A DNA stretch of 64,000 nucleotides from a virus. The position numbers and the translations under genes are program-made. This document shows, in pieces, positions 25,193-33,554 of the stretch. Position 1 is the first letter of the stretch; the number at the start of each line of letters is the position of its first letter. The stretch spans positions 62,001 to 126,000 of IMG/VR virus record IMGVR_UViG_3300042698_000029. One strand, 5' to 3'. Below the pieces are notes generated by a model. It saw only the letters and a program-made list of their open reading frames with translations, was not told where the DNA came from and did no database searches.

Positions 25193-26404
25193 TCAGTCGG
25201 TGGTCTTGACGAGGACCGACAGCTCGGGGAGCTCGGCCAGGAAGTACTCGACCGGGAAGTCCTTCTTCACCTTGGACATGTCCGAGGAGGGGATGAACCC
25301 CCGTCGCGCCCAGTTGCCCTCACCGTCGAGGATCAGCAGCGCCCAGTCCGGGATGCTCTTGTTCAGGTCGGAGGTGGCGAACAGACGGCGGAAGTCCGCG
25401 TCGGACATGTTGCGGTTCCGCAGCTTGGTCACCCAGTACAGCCGGGCCAGCTCGCGCTTGGCGCGCTGGGTCCGCGTCAGGGCCTTGACCATGGGGGCCT
25501 CCTCCTCAACCGGCAGCTTCACCGTGAGGACACCCTTACCCGCTGTCCCCTCTTCGGGGAGGACGGCCCGACGCTCCTGGCTCGGGTGCATGACAGCCTG
25601 ACGGGTGTTGCCCACCGGACGGAGCGGAAGAACAACGTCCTCTTCCACGTCCGCCTCGATCACCTCTTCCTCACGAACCGGCGCTTCCAGAGCGGGAGCG
25701 GTGTTTCCGAGAGATCCGACGAGGCCCTCGACCTGGCGGGTCATGAGGTCGGCCACCTTCTTGGACGGCGTGTGGCTCAGCACGATCTTCAGGGTCTCGT
25801 CCTGCGCCGCCTCCTCCTTGGGCGTGCGGGCCAGCTGATTGGTGCGCAGCAGGTCGGCCGCCTCGGTCTTGTGCAGCTCGAAGAACTCGACCCGGGCCGC
25901 GTCGTCCAGGCAGGACTTGATGACCTTGAACACCGCCGAGACCGAGGCCGCCGTGGCGACCGGAGCGAGAGCCGCGATGAACGACGCCGCCGACTTCATG
26001 TCAGGGGTGACCAGGACGTTGACCGCGACGGCGGCGACGGTGGCCAGGCCGATCGCCCAGAGGTAGGAGGCCGGGACCTTGTTGCCCCGGAACATCGAGA
26101 GCATCGCCAGGTACGAGAAGACGGCGACGACGCCTTCGGCACCCGCCCAGGCACCGACGGCAGCGATCGGGTCGGAGTGCTGGGACAGGTTGTGCAGGGC
26201 GGCGACGGAACCGGCGCTCGTGAAGCCGAGCGGCAGCATCGCGGTGATCCACCAGCTGGCCGTGCGGAACTCCTTCAGGTTCTCGCGGACGAAGCGGCGG
26301 TTGTGCAGCAGCTCGCGCTCGGTTCCCGGCTCCGGGTAGGGGACGGACACCTTCCGACGCGTCGCTTCCTTCTTGGTGGACGTGGCTTCCTTGGTCTTGA
26401 ACAC
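25193..26404 (-). CDS. Multi-pass membrane protein, spread/transfer-like
   Basis: A 403-residue protein. A basic N-terminus is followed by four membrane helices between residues about 50 and 160 (WITAMLPLGFTSAGSVAAL, then others), matching the layout of actinomycete plasmid Spd-type or DUF2637 membrane proteins that accompany TraB. The C-terminal 240 residues are cytoplasmic with an Ala/Glu-rich linker and end in a winged-helix-like region (ARLYWVTKLRNRNMSDADFR). It heads the membrane-gene block next to the TraB region, with repeats (26578-27012) upstream. Confidence 0.55.
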   Translation of the reverse strand: MFKTKEATSTKKEATRRKVSVPYPEPGTERELLHNRRFVRENLKEFRTASWWITAMLPLGFTSAGSVAALHNLSQHSDPIAAVGAWAGAEGVVAVFSYLAMLSMFRGNKVPASYLWAIGLATVAAVAVNVLVTPDMKSAASFIAALAPVATAASVSAVFKVIKSCLDDAARVEFFELHKTEAADLLRTNQLARTPKEEAAQDETLKIVLSHTPSKKVADLMTRQVEGLVGSLGNTAPALEAPVREEEVIEADVEEDVVLPLRPVGNTRQAVMHPSQERRAVLPEEGTAGKGVLTVKLPVEEEAPMVKALTRTQRAKRELARLYWVTKLRNRNMSDADFRRLFATSDLNKSIPDWALLILDGEGNWARRGFIPSSDMSKVKKDFPVEYFLAELPELSVLVKTTD

Positions 26405-26577
26405 GATCTTCTCCTTCTGTTCCGGTGGATGCGGAATCCCGCAGTCCGGAAGCGGAGCCTGTTCCCCTCTCTCCCCGATCCGCCCTCTTGGTTCTAAGGG
26501 TCTAGTCCGGCGGGAGTGCGACGTGGAACCGGCTGTGCCTTCCGTTTCCTTCTATTGCCATCGTTCACCGCCAGGTG

Positions 26578-27012
26578 TGGAAGCGCAACGGGGATCGCTT
26601 CCACGGTTTTGGAAGCGTTGGATCCAGAAGGGGTCGAAACCGTGTCTGACCTGCGGAAATGCATGCGAATCGGGGCGAAGTGAAGTGCGTCACATCGGGC
26701 CTTTTCCGGCTCCATCGCGGCTCCTCACGTTCGCGGGTAAGGGGAGAAACGCTCCTCCGAGGATACGGACCGGCCCTCTCCGGTTGCCGTTTGTAAGAGG
26801 ACTGCATGATTCCGCTTCTGCTTCCAAAGCGCTTCCAAGTCAGATGGTCAGACTGGAAGCAGGCGTGTCAGAGCAGAAACGGAAGTGTGCAGTCCTCTTA
26901 TCGCACTTGGAAGCAGGCGTTCGGGAGGCCCGGCGTTGTTAACCGGACTGGTCTGTTCCGCAAGGAATGGGGAGGGTGTTGCCGAGACCCCTCCGGAAGC
27001 ACAACCGGAAGC
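26578..27012. repeat. GGAAGC-type iteron cluster in a large intergenic region
   Basis: Nine GGAAGC/GCTTCC copies, seven extended to TGGAAGC, lie at 26578, 26596 (minus), 26610, 26820 (minus), 26830 (minus), 26854, 26908, 26995 and 27007. A 13-base inverted pair TAAGAGGACTGCA (26794-26806) and TGCAGTCCTCTTA (26888-26900) is nested inside, and GTGAAGTGCGTCAC (26680-26693) fits the Crp-like pattern. Reading frames through this block look spurious. The build fits a partition centromere, an origin, or an operator array between divergent transfer genes. Confidence 0.5.
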
Positions 27013-27078
27013 GGATGGAACCCCTCCGTGGACGTGCCGCAGGCGGCCCCGCCCTCGCGACGGCCCTAGGGTCTGCTC

Positions 27079-27351
27079 ATGAACCCAACCGAGGAGACTC
27101 CCGCCGCCGTACCCGCCTCCCCGCCCCTCCGAGAGCAGTGGGTGTGGTTGGGCTCATGGGGAGCCGGTCGCCGGTACGTCACCGGCACCGTGGAGAAGGG
27201 CCAGCCCGTAGTCCGGGACGGCGGTCATGTGTACGTGTGCCTGCGCGAGCATTTCTCCACCGAATATGACCGGCCCTCTACGGGAGGCTCCTTCTGGGGA
27301 CACGTCGCCTCTTTCTGCTGCCCTTCCTCCGAGGTGGAACTCCGGGGTTAA
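27079..27351 (+). CDS. Small carbohydrate-binding-module-like protein
   Basis: A 90-residue product. EQWVWLGSWGAGRRYVTGTV, then QPVVRDGGHVYVCLREHFS and a closing FWGHV, follow the CBM5/12 (chitin-binding) spacing: W-x(n)-Y-x-x-G-x-x-V, G-x-x-Y-x-C, H-x-S, final W. No signal peptide is visible, so export would need another route. The ribosome site is weak. It could also be an isolated fragment of a longer ancestor. Confidence 0.4.
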   Translation: MNPTEETPAAVPASPPLREQWVWLGSWGAGRRYVTGTVEKGQPVVRDGGHVYVCLREHFSTEYDRPSTGGSFWGHVASFCCPSSEVELRG

Positions 27352-27493
27352 TCCCCTCAAGAGGGGTCCGGAAGGGGGATATTCCTCTCGTTCGGGCTGG
27401 TGTCCTCTGCCAGGTGGATCTACGGGCTTTATCCTTTTGCCGGACGGCGCTCCTCACACTGGTGGCCCAAAAGGGAGGGGCGTCGTCGGGGAT

Positions 27494-27563
27494 ACAGGGC
27501 CCGCATGGGTGGCCCTGTACGAGAAAACGGGCTGGTTGCCTTCACGGTGACCAGCCCGTTTTC
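27494..27563. terminator. Two tandem hairpins
   Basis: Arms ACAGGGCC/GGCCCTGT (27494-27501, 27511-27518) are followed by a 14-bp hairpin (27523-27536, 27550-27563) ending in GTTTTC. Apart from these, 27352-27577 holds nothing I can identify. Confidence 0.5.
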
Positions 27564-27577
27564 GTTGAACGCTCAAA

Positions 27578-27804
27578 GTCTCATCGTCACTCTTCGTATC
27601 GTCTCAGCGAAGTTTCATGATCCATAGAGTGAGACTTTTGATGTCACACTAAGTCACTGGAAATCATGACAAAAAGGTCAGGGTCTCACGAGACGTTGAG
27701 ACGAGTCTCACGGACGTCTCACCGTCTCACCCGGTCCCACCTGCACGTTTTCCCGTGCGACGTGGCCCACTCCCCAAGGGCGCCTCCCCGTGAGACTCCG
27801 AGAC
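27578..27804. repeat. Cluster of eleven GTCTC/GAGAC motifs upstream of the FtsK/TraB gene
   Basis: Pentamer starts at 27578, 27601, 27631, 27683, 27690, 27698, 27705, 27716, 27724, 27792 and 27800, most followed by A (GTCTCA). Seven fall between 27683 and 27728. Streptomyces TraB pumps recognise short clustered repeats (clt sites) near their own gene; this array is the obvious candidate. It could also be a repressor operator. Confidence 0.5.
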
Positions 27805-27845
27805 TTTGGTGACTGTCCGTGCGTCAGGCGAGGGGTGCCGGAGAA

Positions 27846-27887
27846 GTGATCTAGATCACATAAGAGGCCCGTAGAACTATCTGGACA
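27846..27887 (+). promoter_or_regulatory. Promoter region of the FtsK/TraB gene
   Basis: A perfect 14-base palindrome GTGATCTAGATCAC (27846-27859) is followed by GAACTATCTGGACA (27874-27887), identical to the element before the OB-fold gene at 16825. AAGGAG precedes the ATG at 27931. Confidence 0.5.
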
Positions 27888-27930
27888 CGGTCCGTACGGT
27901 GAGAGGTCGATCCCCGAAAAGGAGTCCGCC

Positions 27931-29991
27931 ATGCTGCACGCATCCGTACCCGCCGCCCAGTTGAATTCCGCTACCGAATACCTGGCCGCCACCGGCGGCG
28001 CGGGAGACGCCCTCCAGTGGGTCATCATCTGGGGCGCCATCCTCTGCGGAGTCCTCTACTTCGTCCGTTACCGCGACGGAGATCACGAGATCTCCGAGGA
28101 CTTCGGCAAAGTGTTTCGCCGCACGGGGATGAAGAGGGGCTCCACGCCCGAGAAGGCGGAGGAGGCCCCGGAGCCTGTCGAGGAGGCCGGGCCCCTCTCG
28201 GCGGCCGACGTCGAGGCTCTCGTGGAGCGCAAGCTCGCCGAGCGGATGCCGTCGATGTCCGGTTCTGTCACGATTCCCGGCATCCCCCGTCAGCGCGCGG
28301 GGGACCAGGTTCCTCCCCCCTCCATGCCGGTGAGCTTCGAGAAGGCCCCTGAGGCCGTCCAGGAGCCGCTGCCCGTCGTAGAGGCTGCTCCCCTCCCCGC
28401 CGCCCCTGCGAAGCCCGTAGAGGCCGTCCAGGAGCCCGTCAGCGCCCCGGCGGCCGAAGCCTCTGCGCGTCCTCGTGAGCGCCTGGTCGTGCCCGAAGTG
28501 AAGAAGGCCCCCCCGGCCACAGCTGCCACATCCGCCCCTCGCATCACGCGGGAGGACGAGCCCCTGGAGGCCACCCCGGAGGAGAAGGAGCTGCTCGACA
28601 AGCTCGCGCCCCAGGTGTGGGAGAAGATCTCCCCCACGCGCAAGCTCGGCGGGACCGTGGTGGAGAGCGCCGTCCTGACCCGGGCCGGGATCCAGGCCGT
28701 GATCAAGCTGAACGGCGACTGGACCCTGCCTAAGTTCCAGGGCCGCGAGGAGTCCGTGCGCATGCTGCTGGAGGTCCGCAAGGACGTCATGACCCGCATC
28801 ACCGAGTCCGACAAGTCCGGCTGGGTGGTCCTCAGCCTGCGCACCCGCAGCGCCTGCCCGACCTTCATCCCCTGGTACCCCGGAGCCCCGCTGGGGTTCT
28901 GCACCGTGACCGGCAAGGAGATCCGGGTCGACTTCCGCAGGCACCTGGCCATTGCCGGAGCCTCCAACATGGGCAAGTCCGTGACAGCCCGGAACATCTT
29001 CGCCGAGGTGTGCTTCGACTCCGTGGCCGCCCTGATCTACTGCGACCCCAAGATGGTGGAAGGCGCGCTCTGGCGGGGCCGGGCCCGGGTGGCTCTGGAC
29101 CCCGATGAGATCCACGACGTGGCCCTTGAGCTGGACGAAGAGAACACCCGGCGCAAGAACGTCATGCAGCAGCAGGGCTGGGACAAGTGGATCCCCTCCG
29201 AGGAGGCTCCCACCCTGATCGTCCCCGTGGACGAAGGCGCCTCCCTGGTGGCCGACGCCAAGGACTCCTCCCTGGAGAAGGAGGAGAAGATCATCCGCAA
29301 GAAGACCCTCTCCATCTTCGTCAAGGGGGCCCGGGAGTGGCGCTCCCAGGGCATCCACATCATCTGGATGACCCAGTACCCGACCGTGGAAGAGGGGATG
29401 CCGCAGCAGATCGGCGCCAACATCCCGGACCGGATCTCCATGGCGCTCGGCATGGAACGGCACGCCGAGGTCGTCTTCGACAAGGAGAACGTCGCCAACG
29501 GCTGGAAGGCCCACAAGCTCCCCCGCGACCCCAAGGGACTCGCCCTGGTGAAGGTGGGCGAAGAGTGCGAGCCCAACCCCGTGCAGGTCGTCTACCTGGA
29601 CAAGGACCGGATCGCCGAGCTTCCGCTGTCGGGCATCTGGTACCCGTCGGGAGTCCGGTACGCCAAGGAGGTCACCGACGAGCCGGAGCCCGTGGACGAG
29701 GCCAGCATCGAGCAGGGCGAGCCGGAGGACGCCGAGCCCAAGGTTGCGGTGAACGACCAGGCCACGACCCTGATCACCCGGGACGGCGAGACGGTCCTGG
29801 TCGAGGAGCCATTCACCTCCGAGGAGAAGGTCCTGATGGCCCTGGAGATGTCCGAGACCGGTCTCATGGCCTTCGCGGACCTGATGAACGAGACGGCCAT
29901 CCCCAAGCCCACCCTCTACCGGCTGCTCAACGCCATGCTGGAGAAGGGGAAGATCGCTAAGGGCGGTCACGGCGAGTGGAAGCTCCCCTGA
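27931..29991 (+). CDS. FtsK/SpoIIIE-TraB-type DNA translocase
   Basis: A 686-residue protein. One membrane helix at residues about 28-48 (WVIIWGAILCGVLYFVRY), a long Pro/Ala/Glu linker to about residue 210, and a motor domain with HLAIAGASNMGKSV as Walker A. LIVPVDEGASL fits Walker B and IHIIWMTQYP sensor I. The C-terminal 70 residues (FTSEEKVLMALEM then PTLYRLLNAMLEKGKI) form a winged helix like the DNA-reading gamma/TraB domain. It should pump double-stranded DNA between mycelial cells, the usual Streptomyces conjugation mode. Clustered GTCTC repeats just upstream may be its recognition site. Confidence 0.85.
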   Translation: MLHASVPAAQLNSATEYLAATGGAGDALQWVIIWGAILCGVLYFVRYRDGDHEISEDFGKVFRRTGMKRGSTPEKAEEAPEPVEEAGPLSAADVEALVERKLAERMPSMSGSVTIPGIPRQRAGDQVPPPSMPVSFEKAPEAVQEPLPVVEAAPLPAAPAKPVEAVQEPVSAPAAEASARPRERLVVPEVKKAPPATAATSAPRITREDEPLEATPEEKELLDKLAPQVWEKISPTRKLGGTVVESAVLTRAGIQAVIKLNGDWTLPKFQGREESVRMLLEVRKDVMTRITESDKSGWVVLSLRTRSACPTFIPWYPGAPLGFCTVTGKEIRVDFRRHLAIAGASNMGKSVTARNIFAEVCFDSVAALIYCDPKMVEGALWRGRARVALDPDEIHDVALELDEENTRRKNVMQQQGWDKWIPSEEAPTLIVPVDEGASLVADAKDSSLEKEEKIIRKKTLSIFVKGAREWRSQGIHIIWMTQYPTVEEGMPQQIGANIPDRISMALGMERHAEVVFDKENVANGWKAHKLPRDPKGLALVKVGEECEPNPVQVVYLDKDRIAELPLSGIWYPSGVRYAKEVTDEPEPVDEASIEQGEPEDAEPKVAVNDQATTLITRDGETVLVEEPFTSEEKVLMALEMSETGLMAFADLMNETAIPKPTLYRLLNAMLEKGKIAKGGHGEWKLP

Positions 29992-30013
29992 TCCTGAGGG
30001 ACCGCTTGGCAGA

Positions 30014-30042
30014 GCCCCGGAGTCGGTGGTTGACTCCGGGGC
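30014..30042 (+). terminator. Hairpin terminator after the FtsK/TraB gene
   Basis: Eleven-base perfect arms (30014-30024, 30032-30042) 22 bases after the stop. Confidence 0.7.
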
Positions 30043-30102
30043 CTTAGTCCGTTTGGGGACGACACAGTCGCACTGAGCTGCGACGGAAGGAAGCGATCCG
30101 TC

Positions 30103-30390
30103 ATGAGTACCACCTACGACACCGAGTGGATGTCTCAGATGGCTTGCACGGGCCACGACCCGGACGAGCTCTTCATGGACGGGGCCGCCCAGAGCCGGGG
30201 CAAGAGGATCTGCGCTCCGTGCCCTGTGAAAGCGGAATGCCTGGCGTACGCCAAGGAGCGCGGCATCGACCACGGTGTGTGGGGCGGCTTCACCGACCGG
30301 GAGCGGCGTGAGCTGGACCGGAAGTTCCCTTCGGTCACCGACTGGAAGCGGTTCATCCTGGACGCCAGGTCCCGGCAGGGCGCGGTCTAG
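30103..30390 (+). CDS. WhiB-like iron-sulfur transcription factor
   Basis: A 95-residue protein with the four WhiB cysteines: C15, then C37-x-x-C40 and C46 (ICAPCPVKAEC). The conserved turn GVWGG is followed by a basic C-terminal tail. WhiB-like proteins bind a [4Fe-4S] cluster and the primary sigma factor, and occur on actinophages and plasmids. ATG behind GGAAGGAAG. It may set expression of the transfer region or interfere with host development. Confidence 0.92.
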   Translation: MSTTYDTEWMSQMACTGHDPDELFMDGAAQSRGKRICAPCPVKAECLAYAKERGIDHGVWGGFTDRERRELDRKFPSVTDWKRFILDARSRQGAV

Positions 30391-30420
30391 ACCTCCAGAA
30401 GCACCGCTTCAGTGCACACA

Positions 30421-30458
30421 GGAAGGCCCCCTCCGTTATCAGGTCGGAGGGGGCTTCC
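30421..30458. terminator. Hairpin terminator
   Basis: Arms at 30421-30435 and 30445-30458 (one bulge) after the WhiB-like gene and before the convergent gene. Confidence 0.6.
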
Positions 30459-30510
30459 CCATGATCAGGTATCAGGGTGAACCGGAGAAATGCAGTCCGC
30501 TTGCCTTCCC

Positions 30511-30906
30511 TCACCTCTGGTACAGGACCTCTCCGAGAGAGTAGGTCTGAACCAGAGCGTCGATGTCTCGTTCCGAGAAAGACGTGACCTTCTCGTCATA
30601 GAGGTCCTGGATGAGAGACCAAGCGCTTCCGTGGTCCAACGGCAGCCGCGCTTCCACAGCCGCCTTCAGTCCATGGGCGAGCGACAGCGTCGTAGCCAGG
30701 TAAGCCTTAGGTTCTGGATCATCGTGCCGGGTCAGCCACAGCACCTGCGAGTGCGGGTCTTCCACCGAACCGACGCGGCTGCGGCGCACGGTCGCCCAGT
30801 GGGAGCAGGCGCCGTTCTCCACGAGATCCAGCATCTGCTTCCAGTACCGATCGGCGATGCGCGCGGGTTGGAGGGTCAAATCGAAAGAAGGGTCGTGTTC
30901 GTGCAC
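30511..30906 (-). CDS. Hypothetical protein
   Basis: A 131-residue product from GTG at 30906 (GAAGA nearby). Mixed alpha/beta, with TRHDDPEPKAYLATTLSLAHGL in the middle and a helical C-terminus. No family recognised. Convergent with the WhiB-like gene and closed by its terminator. Confidence 0.45.
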   Translation of the reverse strand: MHEHDPSFDLTLQPARIADRYWKQMLDLVENGACSHWATVRRSRVGSVEDPHSQVLWLTRHDDPEPKAYLATTLSLAHGLKAAVEARLPLDHGSAWSLIQDLYDEKVTSFSERDIDALVQTYSLGEVLYQR

Positions 30907-31008
30907 TCTTCAGACATCCCTCCACAATATGCGACCATGCCTGGGTGATCTCGGGGGAGAGCACACGTTCCGGCAGTTTCGGAACAGAGTTGAAGATCAG
31001 CCCAACAG

Positions 31009-31045
31009 AGAAGCCCCAGGACATCGAGAGTGTCCTGGGGCTTCT
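31009..31045 (-). terminator. Hairpin terminator
   Basis: Fifteen-base perfect arms (31009-31023, 31031-31045) after the RelE-like gene. Confidence 0.7.
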
Positions 31046-31057
31046 TCTCGTGCGCGA

Positions 31058-31420
31058 TCACAGGGACGTCTTGCCGGACGCCGGAGGGTGGCTGTCCGCC
31101 GTAAGGATGAGGATCAGGTGTTCATCGCCTTCGTCGGCTTCTCCGGAGGCTACGAGAACCTTCAGCTCTTGTTGATCGCCTTCGACCCACCAGCACCGCC
31201 ACGCGGCTCCCCGGCGAGACAGGTAAGTCTCGTAGGTCTTTCCGCCGGTCGCCTTGTCGAGTTGCGGGTAGCGCTGCGTTTTGATGCCCGGCCCCTCGAA
31301 GGGGTCTTGGGCCATGGACTGGAAGACTCCCGCGATGTCGGCCGCGAGCTGCCTGTCCTTCTTCATGGCCTTGGCGAGGATCTTCTCCGCCTTCGGTGTG
31401 AGCTCCAGGTGCCAAGTCAT
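31058..31420 (-). CDS. RelE/ParE-like toxin
   Basis: A 120-residue protein. WHLELTPKAEKILAKAMKKD is the N-terminal strand-helix of the RelE fold. RYPQLDKATGGKTYETYLSR and AAWRCWWVEGD are the central basic strands, followed by LKVLVASG. It is coupled by ATGA overlap to the 31417 gene, whose second half looks like an antitoxin. RelE-type toxins cleave mRNA at the ribosome; the catalytic residues vary and cannot be confirmed here. Confidence 0.6.
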   Translation of the reverse strand: MTWHLELTPKAEKILAKAMKKDRQLAADIAGVFQSMAQDPFEGPGIKTQRYPQLDKATGGKTYETYLSRRGAAWRCWWVEGDQQELKVLVASGEADEGDEHLILILTADSHPPASGKTSL

Positions 31421-32148
31421 TGGGCTTCCTCCAGCATCTTGGCGAGGAACGTCTTGGCGCTGATACCGCGAACTCCGTCTTGGATCCCCTTCACGGATTC
31501 GACTACGTCGTCCGTCACGTACTGAGGAGGTACTTCGTTGTTCTCGGGCAGGAGCGCGATGACCACCTCCATGGGCATGTACGGCGTGACATCCCCTTCG
31601 ACGCCACGGTCAGCCAGCATCTTCTTGAGCTTCTTGCTGACGTGCATCGTCCCGTTCAGGACGAGCACCGGTACGAGGGTGATGACGCCGTCTTCGCTCA
31701 CGGAAGCCTCGTAGGCCGTGTGAGCCCCGGCGAGGTCCTTGAGGCGGGCGCGTCCCTGGGCATCGAGAGAGATCAGGCCGGACGATTCGCGCGCAACACA
31801 GACCTCCTGCTCCGGGTCGTACCCGCGAGTCAGGTCCTCCTCGGTAACCCCGGCGTCCTTCAAGTACTCGAAGACCTGCTGGAAGTCGATCGTGTCGGGG
31901 AATGTCTCCGTCCAACCTCCGTGGGGCATCTGGTGAGGGGAGAGGAAAGAACCGGGGTGAAGCTCACGGAGACGGCCCAGCACGTGCCCTTCCATCGTCA
32001 GGGACTGGGAAGAGGGGAAGGGGCCGAGATGGACGACCTTCTCCCACCCGTCGCTAACGAGGGCCTTGACCCGCGCCTCCTTTCCCACGCCAACCTTCAG
32101 GGCGCCGAACTGAGCGTGACGGAGGACGTAGATTCCGGTAGTACGCAC
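31417..32148 (-). CDS. GIY-YIG-like / antitoxin-like fusion protein
   Basis: A 243-residue product from GTG at 32148 (GAGGAG). Residues 1-60 (TGIYVLRHAQFGALKVGVG and following, with a later EGHVLGRLRE) resemble the T5orf172/MUG113 branch of GIY-YIG nucleases. Residues about 130-165 (SLDAQGRARLKDL then YEASVSEDGVITLVPVLVL) resemble the SpoVT/AbrB swapped-hairpin domain of MazE-like antitoxins, with a helical tail ending AKTFLAKMLEEAQ. Gene order (this gene, then RelE-like with overlap) supports an antitoxin function for the second half. The pairing with a nuclease-like domain is unusual. Confidence 0.5.
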   Translation of the reverse strand: MRTTGIYVLRHAQFGALKVGVGKEARVKALVSDGWEKVVHLGPFPSSQSLTMEGHVLGRLRELHPGSFLSPHQMPHGGWTETFPDTIDFQQVFEYLKDAGVTEEDLTRGYDPEQEVCVARESSGLISLDAQGRARLKDLAGAHTAYEASVSEDGVITLVPVLVLNGTMHVSKKLKKMLADRGVEGDVTPYMPMEVVIALLPENNEVPPQYVTDDVVESVKGIQDGVRGISAKTFLAKMLEEAQ

Positions 32149-32243
32149 AGCAACTCCTCGGGGAGGTCTTCGACTTGATGTACCTAGCTTATCAAGCGCA
32201 GCTCTCTGGATAAGAGCTAGTACCTGTGATGTATGCGACAACG

Positions 32244-32281
32244 AGGAAGCCCCCAGCCAGTACGTCGACTCGGGGCTTCCT
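32244..32281 (-). terminator. Hairpin terminator
   Basis: Ten-base arms AGGAAGCCCC/GGGGCTTCCT downstream of the second GntR/HutC gene. Confidence 0.65.
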
Positions 32282-32283
32282 GT

Positions 32284-32306
32284 GTTCCGGCTCCAGCGCG
32301 GCCGGA
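32284..32306. repeat. 23-bp direct repeat, copy 1
   Basis: Starts GTTCCGGCTCC and ends GCGGCCGGA; identical to 37384-37406. Contains its own TCCGGC/GCCGGA inverted ends and directly follows a terminator at both places. Confidence 0.6.
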
Positions 32307-32312
32307 GCACGA

Positions 32313-33047
32313 TCAGAGCTGTTCCTCGTAGTGCAGGTACCCGGTCCCCGGGCAGACCTTCACGGCAACCTCTACGACCCGGTCGTCCTCCAGGTACACC
32401 GTCCGCACGTCCACCAGAACCGTGGTCCCCTCTTCCAGCCCAAGGAGGTCCAGTTCCTCGGAGTACGCGGGCCGGGAGGTGATGTCGTGGGAAGCCCTGT
32501 CCTGGGGACTGCCGAGCCTCTCGGAGGCCAGCTCCCGCGATCCGCCCGTAGAAGTGGTTCCTGACAGTTCCGGAACCTGGTTCATGACGTAGGAGGGGTA
32601 GTAGGAGCTTGAGAGGTGAGAGACGGTGCCGTTCCGGGAAACCACCCTGACCCGCACCTGAACCGGATGTCCCGGAGCGACGCCCAGACGTTCGGCCACC
32701 ACCTCATCAGCGGCCGTCACTTCGGATCGGACGATCCGGGAAACTTCCCCTTCCCGCAGTGCCCGTCCGGTCTCCGCGTGGCGCCGCACCCGGTCCGCGA
32801 TGGAAGGACTCGACACGACGGCCGGACGGTAAGCGACTGAAGTCCCGCTTCCCGAGGACGCAACAGTGAGTCCGTCGTTCTTCAGGACCTGGTAGGCCCT
32901 GTTGGCCGTGGCCATCGAGATCTTGAACTGGTCGCAGACCTTGCGGAGGGTGGGCATCCGGGCGCCCGGGGGCAGCTCGCCCGACAGGATCTTCGTCCGG
33001 AAGTAGCCCACCACCTGGTGGTATGTCCCACGGGTGCTTTCCGTCAT
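32313..33047 (-). CDS. GntR/HutC-family transcriptional regulator
   Basis: A 244-residue protein. GELPPGARMPTLRKVCDQFK then ISMATANRAYQVLKNDGL is the classic GntR winged helix. The C-terminal UTRA domain includes GVAPGHPVQVRVRVVSRNG and LLGLEEGTTVLVDVRTVYLE. KorSA-type repressors with this build silence transfer genes in Streptomyces plasmids. A palindrome CACTGTGA-N6-TCACAGTG lies upstream. It is the second HutC-like regulator of the window. Confidence 0.85.
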   Translation of the reverse strand: MTESTRGTYHQVVGYFRTKILSGELPPGARMPTLRKVCDQFKISMATANRAYQVLKNDGLTVASSGSGTSVAYRPAVVSSPSIADRVRRHAETGRALREGEVSRIVRSEVTAADEVVAERLGVAPGHPVQVRVRVVSRNGTVSHLSSSYYPSYVMNQVPELSGTTSTGGSRELASERLGSPQDRASHDITSRPAYSEELDLLGLEEGTTVLVDVRTVYLEDDRVVEVAVKVCPGTGYLHYEEQL

Positions 33048-33138
33048 GATCTTTTCCCCTATCTTGCTCTGAAGTGTTGCACATCACTCTGTTCTGCTCT
33101 AGATTAAATGACGCAAGCAGCGCACGGCAAGAGAGATC

Positions 33139-33160
33139 CACTGTGAAGTGGCTCACAGTG
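33139..33160. promoter_or_regulatory. Perfect 8-bp palindrome operator candidate
   Basis: Arms CACTGTGA (33139-33146) and TCACAGTG (33153-33160) between divergent genes at 33047- and 33271+. Confidence 0.5.
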
Positions 33161-33270
33161 TTCGGATAGTTCCAATCTATCCTGACACAAAACGGAGTGT
33201 CGCCTCGCGAGATGGCCTGTGATCCGCACGAAAATGTACGGAAACCCGAAGCGTCCCAAGGGAGCACACC

Positions 33271-33471
33271 GTGTACGACCCCCTGTTCGAGCCTGCGCGC
33301 ACCTTGAACACGAACTACCTCGCCGAGGCGCTCCACTCACTGCGGCAGGTCACCCCTCCCCGTCTCGAAGACCAGGCGTACGGAGCTGACGGAGTCTTCG
33401 ACGTGACGTCCTACTTCGAGTCTCTTCGAAGGGAGCTCGACCGGATCGAAGACGAGTGGAAGAACCTCTGA
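33271..33471 (+). CDS. Hypothetical small protein
   Basis: A 66-residue helical protein from GTG at 33271 (GGGAG upstream). It ends with SLRRELDRIEDEWKNL, likely a short coiled coil. Divergent from the GntR/HutC gene and probably under its control. Confidence 0.5.
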   Translation: MYDPLFEPARTLNTNYLAEALHSLRQVTPPRLEDQAYGADGVFDVTSYFESLRRELDRIEDEWKNL

Positions 33472-33554
33472 CAAGCAAACAGGGCCCCCGCTACCAACGA
33501 GGGCCCCAGATCAAGCAGTTCCCAACCGAAGCCATCGGATAAGGAGTCTTCAGC

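Noticed and set aside
26373-27069. Plus- and minus-strand frames through the GGAAGC repeat region
   Set aside because: No ribosome site, odd composition (Cys/Ser/Arg), and they would make the iterons and the nested inverted repeat coding.
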